Origin: Oxalobacteraceae bacterium OTU3CAMAD1
Lineage (GTDB): Bacteria; Pseudomonadota; Gammaproteobacteria; Burkholderiales; Burkholderiaceae_D
Length of the DNA: 64,000 nt
Assembly (NCBI GenBank): GCA_024123915.1
Contig: CP099650.1
Location: 1,612,001-1,676,000 of the forward strand
Direction: 5' to 3'
Below the pieces are notes generated by a model. That model saw nothing but the letters and a program-made list of their open reading frames with translations, searched no databases and was not told where the DNA came from. Position numbers and translations under genes: made by a program. This document shows positions 26,167 through 33,568 of this stretch, one piece after another; position 1 is the first letter of the stretch, and each line of letters opens with the position of its first letter.

Positions 26167-27495
26167 TTAAGGTAACTGCCACTGCCAGCTCAATTGTAAC
26201 TGCCGGTCATTGTATCGAAACAACGCGATGTTTTCCTTGTTCTGCACCACGCGGGCGTCGAGGATGATCGCCTGGCGCGCCGACAGCGGATAGCTCAGCG
26301 AACCGCGCCAGACCTGGGTCGCCTGGTCGCGCACGATGTCGATGAAGCCCGGCGAATACGGTTGATCGCCGTTCCAGTTCTGGCGCGAGTAGGCCAGCTC
26401 GCCGATGGCGTTGGCCGGCAGGTTGCGCCGCCAGCTCAGGTTGGTGAGCCAGCCGCGGCGGTCGCCGCCGGGGCGCTCGCCGCTGGCCTTGTCCACCAGG
26501 TAGCCGGCGCTGCCGCTGATGTAGTTGTTGCCCGCGCGGTAAGTCAACTGGCCGCGCAGCTCGCCGGTGTCGGAGTCGAAGTTGCTCAGCGTGCGGTAAT
26601 CGGCGCGGGTGACGGCCGTGCTCAGGTTGAATTTGACGCCGCTCGGCAGCGGCAACGGCGGTTCGACCCGCAGCTGCAGCTGGACCTGCTCCTGGTACAG
26701 GTGCCCGCCCAGCGAGATCACGCCGACCAGCGCGCTGGTGCGCCAGGTCCAGTCGCCCGAGCGCCACGGGCTGTCGACGCCGGCGAACAGGTAGGCGCTG
26801 TCGTAGTCGTTGAGGCGGTCGTGGCGGCGCGCCTGGACCTGCAAGGTGCCGACGGTGCCGTTGGGGCTGAGGTCGCGCCAGTAGTCGGCCGACACGCTCA
26901 GGTAGCTGTCGCGCATCGGCCGGAACTCGTCGGTGACCGGCAGGTCGACCGGCAGTCCGGCGGTCGCGCCGGTGGCGTTGGTGCCCTGGTTGACGTTGCT
27001 GCTGGTGCCGCGCGCGCTGGTGATCGAGAACTGGCTCAGCGCCTGCCACTCGTTGCACTTGCTGGCGCGCGCCTCGGCGATCAATTCGAGGATGGACGGC
27101 GGCGGCGCGAAGACGCGCTCGATGTGGCGGAACATGCGCTCGGCCTCGGCCTGGTTGCCCAGGCCGCACTGGATCAGCGCCAGGTCGAGCCAGGCGCCGG
27201 CGTGCAGCGCCTCGCGGCTGACCACGCGCTCGAGCGTCTCCTTGGCGTCCTGCTTGCGGCCCTCGGCGATCGATTGCAGCGCTTCGCGGTACAGCAGCTG
27301 GGTTTCGTCGGGGTCCGGCGCCGCTTCGGCCCCGATGGGCGTGGACGCGGCCGGTTCCGTCGCCGCTGCGTCGGCCGGCGCGGCCTGGGGCGCCACGGGC
27401 GCGCCTTCCTGGGCGGCGGCAGCCGTGGCCGTGGCGGCCAAGGCCAGCAGCAGCGCCAGCGCCGGCGCGCGCAGCAGGGAACGAACGGCCGTCAT
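26167..27495 (-). CDS. TPR protein with C-terminal outer-membrane barrel (Slam/DUF560-like)
   Basis: The 442-residue protein has a signal peptide (residues 1 to about 28), an Ala/Pro linker, a TPR stretch at about 65-140 (LLYREALQSIAEGRKQDA, AWLDLALIQCGLGNQAEAERMF) and a C-terminal half of alternating aromatic strands ending in WQWQLP, as outer-membrane barrels do. GTSSNVNQGTN at the junction resembles the DSNVN block of DUF560/Slam proteins, which export surface proteins with TbpB-like barrels. The Slam reading is a guess; a general surface-exposed sensor is possible. Its start overlaps the cyclase stop by four bases (ATGA), so the two are made together. Confidence 0.72.
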   Translation of the reverse strand: MTAVRSLLRAPALALLLALAATATAAAAQEGAPVAPQAAPADAAATEPAASTPIGAEAAPDPDETQLLYREALQSIAEGRKQDAKETLERVVSREALHAGAWLDLALIQCGLGNQAEAERMFRHIERVFAPPPSILELIAEARASKCNEWQALSQFSITSARGTSSNVNQGTNATGATAGLPVDLPVTDEFRPMRDSYLSVSADYWRDLSPNGTVGTLQVQARRHDRLNDYDSAYLFAGVDSPWRSGDWTWRTSALVGVISLGGHLYQEQVQLQLRVEPPLPLPSGVKFNLSTAVTRADYRTLSNFDSDTGELRGQLTYRAGNNYISGSAGYLVDKASGERPGGDRRGWLTNLSWRRNLPANAIGELAYSRQNWNGDQPYSPGFIDIVRDQATQVWRGSLSYPLSARQAIILDARVVQNKENIALFRYNDRQLQLSWQWQLP

Positions 27496-29363
27496 GCGGC
27501 CGATCCGGCCCGGTCCAGCGGCGGCGAGGGGTGCGTCGGGGCGGTCTTGATTGCTACATCCATGTCCGGTTCGAACGTAAAAAGTGTGGTCGGTTTTTCC
27601 TTGCCACGCAAATAACGCTCACCCAGCAGGACGAATTGGTGGCGGCGCGCGCGCTCGACCGTGCCCGTGCCGATGATCACATCGTGCGGAAAGTCCCGCG
27701 CCGCGCTCTCGAGCCGCGACGCCGTGTTGACGCTGTCGCCGACCGCAGTATATATGCTTCGGAACGAAGTGCCAAAATCGCCCGCCATCGCCGGTCCGCT
27801 CTCGATGCCGATGCGCACCCGCAGCGGACGCCCGCCCGCGCCCGCCCGCCGCGCGCTCAGGGCCGCGACCCGCGCCACGATGCCGCGCGCCGCCTCCAGC
27901 GCCAGATCGGCGTGGTCGGCGTTGGGCAGCGGCGCGCCCCAGAACGCCACCAGCCCGTCGCCGGTGTATTTGTCCAGGGTGCCGCCGAGGGCGATGACGG
28001 GGCCGGTCAGGCAATCGAGGAAGTCGCGCGTGAGCGCGGCCGCCTCTTCGACCGGCAAGCTTTCGACGTGGTTGGTGTAGCCCTCCATGTCGGCGATCAG
28101 CGTGGTCACCTCGAGCAGGCGCGGCTTGAGCGGGTCGTCTATGTCGCTGCGCAACAACTCGGCGACCACCTCGGGCGCCACGTACTGGCGCAGGGTGTCG
28201 AGCAGGCGGCGCGAGTTGCGCTGCGACTGTTGCCACTGGTAGGGCACGGCCACGGCCAGCAGGAACAGGTTGGTCGCCAGCGGCGCGGTGGCCACCAGTT
28301 GCGGGTCGTGGCCGATGGCGACGTAGGCGAACGCCAGCCAGCCCAGCGACAGCGCCGCCAGCAGCGCCACGCTGGAGACGGCCGACAGGCGCGGAAACGC
28401 CAGCGCGCCCAGCAGCGCGGCGGCGGCCGCGAACACGCAGGCGACGGCCGTGCCCGGCCACGGCGCCGGCGCCGTGCCGGCCTGGATATCCAATAAGGTC
28501 GACAGCATGGCCGCCTGGACGCCCAGTCCCGGACGGCTGCCGCCGAGCGGGGTGGCGACGCGGTCGCCCTGGCCCAGCGAACTGGAGCCGACGATGACGA
28601 GGCGGCCGCGGAAGGCGTCGGACGCGTATTGCTGCTTGAGGATTTCGGCGGCGGTGGCGACCGTGTAGGCGCTCCAGTCGCGCGTGTAGCCGACCCGCAT
28701 CTGCGCCGGCAGCGGGCGCGGCAAGGCCGGCGCGCCGGCGCAGCAGTCGATCAGCGCCAGGGTCAGCGCCGGGTAGTACTTGCCTTCGAAGCTGGTCATC
28801 AGCGGCACCCGGCGCAGCACGCCGTCGGCGTCGGGAATGAAACCGATGTTGCCGGTCTTGGCGGCGCCGGCCAGGCCGGCGTGGATGCCGATGTAGCCGG
28901 TTGCGGGCACGGCCGCAGGGGCGGGGACGACGGTTTTACTCAGCGCGCCGCCCAGTTCGCCCTCGCGCAACGGCGCCGGGCGGTTGCGCTGGAAGTCGAA
29001 CGCCTGCGCCAGCACCACCGGGCCGTGCTGCGAGAGCATGGCCAGGCGGGCGTCGCCGCCGGCGTCGGCCGGGTCGGGGAACACGATGTCGAGCGCCACC
29101 CCGCGCGCGCCGTAGTGGCCGAGCAAGGTTTCCACCAATTCGGCGATGCGCGCGCGCGGCCACGGCCATGGTCCCAGCTCGGCCGTGCTGCTTTCGTCGA
29201 TGTCCACCACCAGCACGCGCGGCTCCGGAGTGTGGCGCTGTTGCAACGTGAGGAAGGTATCCCGCAGCCATTCGTTGCCGAAATACGACACTGTCTGGCT
29301 GGGCGCCCACGCCGTGACCAGCGTTAGCAGGAAGGCAAGGCAGGCGATCAGGGAACGGATCAA
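27492..29363 (-). CDS. CHASE2-domain adenylate/guanylate cyclase
   Basis: This membrane enzyme makes cAMP (or cGMP) in response to an extracytoplasmic signal. A short N-terminal helix is followed by a CHASE2 sensor (about 30-290; VLVVDIDESSTAELGPWPW is the usual opening), two to three membrane helices (to about 380) and a class III cyclase domain (about 415-600). Catalytic blocks ADMEGYT, DKYTGDGLVAFWGAP and AVGDSVNTASRLES are intact, with both metal-binding Asp residues. A TTG at 29363 is preferred over the GTG at 29393 because AGGA lies 8 bases upstream of it and nothing precedes the GTG. The gene leads an ATGA-coupled pair with the TPR/barrel gene. Confidence 0.88.
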   Translation of the reverse strand: MIRSLIACLAFLLTLVTAWAPSQTVSYFGNEWLRDTFLTLQQRHTPEPRVLVVDIDESSTAELGPWPWPRARIAELVETLLGHYGARGVALDIVFPDPADAGGDARLAMLSQHGPVVLAQAFDFQRNRPAPLREGELGGALSKTVVPAPAAVPATGYIGIHAGLAGAAKTGNIGFIPDADGVLRRVPLMTSFEGKYYPALTLALIDCCAGAPALPRPLPAQMRVGYTRDWSAYTVATAAEILKQQYASDAFRGRLVIVGSSSLGQGDRVATPLGGSRPGLGVQAAMLSTLLDIQAGTAPAPWPGTAVACVFAAAAALLGALAFPRLSAVSSVALLAALSLGWLAFAYVAIGHDPQLVATAPLATNLFLLAVAVPYQWQQSQRNSRRLLDTLRQYVAPEVVAELLRSDIDDPLKPRLLEVTTLIADMEGYTNHVESLPVEEAAALTRDFLDCLTGPVIALGGTLDKYTGDGLVAFWGAPLPNADHADLALEAARGIVARVAALSARRAGAGGRPLRVRIGIESGPAMAGDFGTSFRSIYTAVGDSVNTASRLESAARDFPHDVIIGTGTVERARRHQFVLLGERYLRGKEKPTTLFTFEPDMDVAIKTAPTHPSPPLDRAGSAA

Positions 29364-29510
29364 GGGGGAAGTCCTAAAAACGGCGCCCGGCACCGGGGGA
29401 AATGTGGCAATACGTGATACTGGGCAACGATTATAGCGTGTGGACGGAGCGGGGAGCCATATTGCTACAAAATGTAAGGCCCCGATGTTGCCTAGTTGAT
29501 TCCGCTAGAA

Positions 29511-29552
29511 TGTGACTGTCGTCACTGCAACTTCGTTGCCGAGGGCGATAAT
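29511..29552 (+). promoter_or_regulatory. CRP-type site and -10 box upstream of the FecR gene
   Basis: TGTGA-CTGTCG-TCACT (29511-29526; nine of ten half-site bases match) is followed after 20 bases by GATAAT (29547-29552). This puts the dyad centre about 41 bases before a start point near 29560, the class II CRP layout. The ATG at 29578 has AGGAG upstream. Confidence 0.65.
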
Positions 29553-29577
29553 CGGGGTCAGTTACCAGGAGTAAGTC

Positions 29578-30948
29578 ATGTTGCGTAGTGTCTGTGTTTT
29601 CGCCGCCTTGTTGGCCGCACAATTTGCCCATGCCGGGGAAGCCGGCAAGGTCATTTTTGTCGCGGGCAAGGCCCAGATCGTCGATCGTCCCGCCACCTTG
29701 GGCCTGGGCGTGCAGGAGGGCGAGCTGATGAAAACCGGGGCTGACGGCTTCATCTATATAAAGACGGTCGACAACGGCCTGTTCATCCTGCGTCCGAACT
29801 CGTCGGCGCGCATCGCCACCTACCAGGTCGACAGCGCCAATCCCGAAAAGACCCAGGTCAAGCTTGAGTTGCTCAGCGGCGTGGCCCGCGCCAAGTCGGG
29901 CGACGCGGTCAAGGCCGCGCGCCAGAACTTCCGCTTCAACACGCCGGTGGCCGCGATCGGCGTGCGCGGCACCGATTTCACCGTCTTCACCGACCAGAAC
30001 GAAACGCGCGTCGCCGTCATCAGCGGCGGCGTGGTGGTCAGCGGCTTCGGCGCCGGCTGCACGCCGGACGGCGGCGGGCCGTGCGAGGGCAAGGCCAGTG
30101 TCGAACTGTTCGCCGCCCAGCGTGGCAAGTTGCTGCAGGTGCAACGCGGCAGCGCGACGCCGACCCTGGTGCCGGCCGGACTGTTGTCGCCCGACAACGT
30201 TTCGCCGGGCCGCCCGGACGAGCCCACGGCCAAGGCCGGCGGCATCGGCGTGCTGCCGCTAGTGCTCAATCTGGATGCGCAAAAAGGTAACACGCTCAAG
30301 GTCGTTGCCGAACAGAACGCGGCCGAGGTGCCCACTGTCACCGCGCCGGCCGAGCCGCCGGTGGTGAATCCCGAATTGCCCGTGACGCCGCCGCCGCTGG
30401 TGGTGGTGCCGCCGGTCGTGACGCCGGAAGTTGCTCCAAGCGGTATTGTGTGGGGGCGCTGGCAGGCACTGGCGAGCACCCCGGCCAAATTCAGTTTGAT
30501 TAATCAAAAAGCCAAATCGGAGTTAATCGCTGTAAACGGCAATTACGCGTTGTTCCGCACGCCGGGCAGCGACTACGTGGCGGCGGAAAAGGGGAATATC
30601 GCTTTTAAGCTGCAAGAGAGCGAGGCCTTTGTCACCACCACCGGTGCAGCGGGCATCAAAACGTTTAGCCAGGCGGCGATATTGGGTGGTAAGCTCGCGG
30701 TCGATTTCGGTACCCGTACCTACGCCACTAATTTGGACATGACGAGCAATGCCGATAAATTCACCATGCGCTCGAACGGCCTGGTTACTTCCGATGGCCG
30801 CATATTCGGTAATGGCGTCACAGGCGCTGGCGTCATGAACGTACAGGGATTGCTCAGCAATGAGAATGGCGGCTCTGCAGCGTATATTTTCGACGGCAGG
30901 TTGGATGACAAGCGCACTGTCAACGGCGCCGCTTATTGGCGCAAATAG
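29578..30948 (+). CDS. Secreted FecR-domain protein with C-terminal TbpB-like barrel region
   Basis: The 456-residue protein has a signal peptide (about 1-20), a FecR domain (about 40-150; FIYIKTVDNGLFILRPNS, then FNTPVAAIGVRGTDFTVF), a Pro/Val linker (about 250-290) and a C-terminal region of about 160 residues rich in short strands (AVDFGTRTYATNLDM, AAYIFDGRLDDKR). The tail resembles the small barrel of TbpB-like proteins. No membrane helix or anti-sigma domain is present, so this is not a FecR anti-sigma factor; FecR domains also occur in exported carbohydrate-binding or envelope proteins. Base composition falls after about 30490. It is divergent from the cyclase and is probably co-regulated with it. 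Confidence 0.82.
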   Translation: MLRSVCVFAALLAAQFAHAGEAGKVIFVAGKAQIVDRPATLGLGVQEGELMKTGADGFIYIKTVDNGLFILRPNSSARIATYQVDSANPEKTQVKLELLSGVARAKSGDAVKAARQNFRFNTPVAAIGVRGTDFTVFTDQNETRVAVISGGVVVSGFGAGCTPDGGGPCEGKASVELFAAQRGKLLQVQRGSATPTLVPAGLLSPDNVSPGRPDEPTAKAGGIGVLPLVLNLDAQKGNTLKVVAEQNAAEVPTVTAPAEPPVVNPELPVTPPPLVVVPPVVTPEVAPSGIVWGRWQALASTPAKFSLINQKAKSELIAVNGNYALFRTPGSDYVAAEKGNIAFKLQESEAFVTTTGAAGIKTFSQAAILGGKLAVDFGTRTYATNLDMTSNADKFTMRSNGLVTSDGRIFGNGVTGAGVMNVQGLLSNENGGSAAYIFDGRLDDKRTVNGAAYWRK

Positions 30949-30997
30949 CTGATACTTTTATCTGATAACCCACGCCGCGTGAATAAGCACGGTGTCG

Positions 30998-31033
30998 AAA
31001 AATGCCATCAAGTTAAGCCTTGGTGGCATTTTT
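30998..31033 (+). terminator. Rho-independent terminator after the FecR gene
   Basis: AAAAATGCCATCAAG and CTTGGTGGCATTTTT form a 15-bp stem (one G-U pair) with a 6-base loop and a T-run on the 3' side; the same hairpin can also stop transcription from the other direction. The rest of 30949-31342 holds no gene, only the promoter region of the S-layer-like gene. Confidence 0.75.
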
Positions 31034-31214
31034 GCATTATGGCCGGTCCATGCTGCGCATATGGTTATTCGATATCTGACTGATAGCCAAGGGGCATGCT
31101 GCTGAATAAAAAGGCAGTAAGGCTTGTGGATTTTACAAACTGGCGCTTATGTACCATAATTCATCGCCTTTAATTTTCGCTAATAACATCTTTGATTGAA
31201 AGAATTGTGCTTTT

Positions 31215-31257
31215 TGTGACGCCCGTCACATTTTTCAACAATTCGTTCTGTCATGAT
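31215..31257 (+). promoter_or_regulatory. Perfect CRP site and -10 box upstream of the S-layer-like gene
   Basis: TGTGA-CGCCCG-TCACA (31215-31230), flanked by T-runs on both sides, is a full match to the CRP consensus. CATGAT (31252-31257) follows after 21 bases, giving a class II promoter with a start near 31264 and a leader of about 79 bases. No good -35 is present, as expected for an activated promoter. Confidence 0.75.
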
Positions 31258-31342
31258 TCGGAACGTTGGGCTGCAGGACACATACCGTGTAGCTGCATAA
31301 CAGATGATTAACTGATCACTACGATCTTTTCAGGAGCAATAA

Positions 31343-33286
31343 ATGGCAACTACCTTCACCACCGAACTGCAAAAGCTGTACGTCGCGTACTTCAACCGTC
31401 CTGCAGATCCAGCTGGTTTGGAATTCTGGAACACCGCCGTGACCAACGCTGGTGGTAGCACCGCAGCCGCTTCGGCCGCCTTCGCTGCTTCGGCTGAGTA
31501 CAAAGCCATCTACAGCGGCATGTCGAACACCCAGATCATCACCCAGGTGTACCAGAACCTGTTCGGCCACGCTCCTGATCCAGTCGGCCGTACCTTCTGG
31601 GTCAAAGCCCTGGACGACAAGATTTTCACCATCGACCAAATCGTTGCTGAAGTCGCAAACGGCGCCCAAGGCACCGACAAAACCGCGTTCGCCAACAAAA
31701 CCACCGCTGCTGCCGCTTTCACCGCCGCAGTTGACACCGACGCTGAAAAAGCCGCCTACACCGGTACCGACGCTAACAACGCCGCTAAAGCCTTTATCGC
31801 CAAAATCACGACCGACGCATCGCTGGCTACCGAACTGACCCCAGCTGCCCTGGACGCAACCGTTGCTAGCGTTGTTAAAGCTGGCACCGCATTCACCCTG
31901 GCCGGCGGCCTGGCCGATCTGGACGCAGCTAACGCAGCTGTTACCACCTACCTGAAAAATCTGGACCTGGACGACGACGCAACCACCCCAGCTACCCGTG
32001 CAGAAATCATCACCGAACTGAGCGATGCAACTGCCGCTGTTGTTGCTCTGGTTCCAGATTATGCCACCGGTACCGCAGGTGTTAAAGCAGCTGTTCTGGC
32101 CGACGCACAAGTTGACGCTGATAAAGCTGTTACCGACAAGCAAGTTGCTTACAACGATGCAGTGAAGGCTGCTGGTGCAGCTGCTGGCCTGACCAGCGCG
32201 ATCACCGCTGAAACCGCAGCCGCTGCGACCGTTACCGCTGCGACCAAGGCCGAAGTGGTCACCCTCGCCGCTCAGAACGCTGCTGAAATTTCGTACGAGA
32301 CGCTGAATTCGACCGTGGCCGTTCCTGTCACCATCACCATCGCGTCCGACGGCACCGTAGCTGGCTTGCTGAAACTGAACACTGCCGGCACCCTGGTGCT
32401 GGAAACCGGCGTCACCGAAGCTAAAAACCCAGGCGTGACCGCTCTGCTGGCCGCTGTTAAGGCTGAGCTGACCGCAACTAAAGTTGTGACCGCTGCTACC
32501 GATGCACACGCTATCGCCCAACTGGATGTCAACATCCGTGACAGCGCTGGCGGTGCTGAAGTAACGGCCCTGGGTACCCTGGGTGCCGCATTTGACGCAG
32601 CTCGCAAGCCAGCAATCCCTGCTGCTCCGACCGCTGCTGAAGTTCAGACCGAAATCCTGACCCTGAAAGGCCTGCTGGCTGCTGCTGCTCCAGCTGACCA
32701 AGCTGCCGCCCAGACCAAACTGACCGACTTTGAAGCCGCAGTGGCGACCTTCAACACCGCCAACGCCAACCCACTGGCTACTGCTGTGAAGACCGCACAA
32801 ACCGATCTGGACGCCGCAATCAAAGGCGTGAACGATCTGGCAGAAGCTGTTATCGATCTGAACACCGCTAACACCCACACCAACACGCTGGCTACCCTGG
32901 ACGCAGCTGTTGTTGCTGCTCAAGGCGCGTTCGCAGACCACGACTTCAAAGCACCAGTAACCCTGACCGCCTTTGCTGCTGGCACCGCTGGTTCGGACAT
33001 CTTCCTGGTAGGCGATGCAGTTTCGACCATCGCTAACTTCGCTCTGCAAGGTGATGACGTTCTGTACGTTGGTAAAGACTTCACCTACAACAACGGCGCG
33101 CTGAACACCGGCAACAACGCAGTTCTGGAAGTCTTCATGATCCAGAACGGCGCTAACACTGTTGTTCACCTGGAAACCAAAGCGTTCGGTTCGAACTCGG
33201 CCGCTGAAGCTGAAATCCAAATCACCCTGACCGGCGTGAACGCTGCCGATCTGGTCTTCACCAACGGCATCATCTCCCACGTTTAA
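31343..33286 (+). CDS. DUF4214-type S-layer-like protein, likely type I secretion substrate
   Basis: The 647-residue Ala/Thr-rich acidic protein lacks cysteine and any N-terminal signal peptide. Residues about 5-90 match DUF4214 (LQKLYVAYFNRPADPAGLEFW, then YQNLFGHAPDPVGRTFW), an N-terminal module of exported surface and matrix proteins. No RTX GGxGxD repeats are visible. The last 100 residues (GSDIFLVGDAVSTIANFALQ to the terminal IISHV) end in short hydrophobics, as type I substrates do. It precedes the ABC/HlyD/TolC set. Codons are biased to GCT, GTT, GAA and AAA, quite unlike the GC-rich neighbours, which points to very high expression. AGGAG stands six bases before the ATG. Confidence 0.85.
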   Translation: MATTFTTELQKLYVAYFNRPADPAGLEFWNTAVTNAGGSTAAASAAFAASAEYKAIYSGMSNTQIITQVYQNLFGHAPDPVGRTFWVKALDDKIFTIDQIVAEVANGAQGTDKTAFANKTTAAAAFTAAVDTDAEKAAYTGTDANNAAKAFIAKITTDASLATELTPAALDATVASVVKAGTAFTLAGGLADLDAANAAVTTYLKNLDLDDDATTPATRAEIITELSDATAAVVALVPDYATGTAGVKAAVLADAQVDADKAVTDKQVAYNDAVKAAGAAAGLTSAITAETAAAATVTAATKAEVVTLAAQNAAEISYETLNSTVAVPVTITIASDGTVAGLLKLNTAGTLVLETGVTEAKNPGVTALLAAVKAELTATKVVTAATDAHAIAQLDVNIRDSAGGAEVTALGTLGAAFDAARKPAIPAAPTAAEVQTEILTLKGLLAAAAPADQAAAQTKLTDFEAAVATFNTANANPLATAVKTAQTDLDAAIKGVNDLAEAVIDLNTANTHTNTLATLDAAVVAAQGAFADHDFKAPVTLTAFAAGTAGSDIFLVGDAVSTIANFALQGDDVLYVGKDFTYNNGALNTGNNAVLEVFMIQNGANTVVHLETKAFGSNSAAEAEIQITLTGVNAADLVFTNGIISHV

Positions 33287-33337
33287 TTACCTGGTGATGT
33301 AGCCTCCATCTGGCCGGATCTTCGGCCAGACTGGCGA

Positions 33338-33371
33338 AACCCCTCTGCCTTAGGTAGAGGGGTTTTTTTTT
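33338..33371 (+). terminator. Strong terminator after the S-layer-like gene
   Basis: AACCCCTCTGCC and GGTAGAGGGGTT form a 12-bp stem (one G-U pair) around TTA, followed by eight T residues. It ends transcription before the separate exporter promoter. Confidence 0.9.
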
Positions 33372-33454
33372 GAGGCGGAAATGGTCATAGGGAACTTTAA
33401 TTTCTCCCCAAGACTTATTGTCCTGCTTATTTTTTGTGCGAATAGGCAAAATTT

Positions 33455-33495
33455 TGTGATGGGGATCACATTTTTTGGTGTTTATGAGAGATAAT
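33455..33495 (+). promoter_or_regulatory. Perfect CRP site and -10 box upstream of the type I exporter
   Basis: TGTGA-TGGGGA-TCACA (33455-33470) is a full CRP match with a symmetrical TGTGAT/ATCACA. GATAAT (33490-33495) follows after 19 bases. The predicted start point is near 33502, downstream of the ATG at 33494, so translation must begin later. Confidence 0.75.
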
Positions 33496-33568
33496 GTTGC
33501 ATATTCTGAGAAGCCGCAGCTATGGCGCTCCAGACAACATGCCCAGCCAGGCGGCTGGCATTACCTCC

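Noticed and set aside
29578..30948. FecR anti-sigma factor reading
   Set aside because: No membrane helix, no sigma-binding N-terminus and no ECF sigma gene nearby; the protein has a signal peptide.
31319..33280. 653-residue minus-strand open frame antisense to the S-layer-like gene
   Set aside because: It is open only because the strongly biased codons of the sense gene avoid stops on the reverse strand; no motif, start site or promoter.
31343..33286. RTX adhesin reading of the type I substrate
   Set aside because: No GGxGxD nonapeptide repeats were found; the DUF4214 module and Ala/Thr-rich body fit better.
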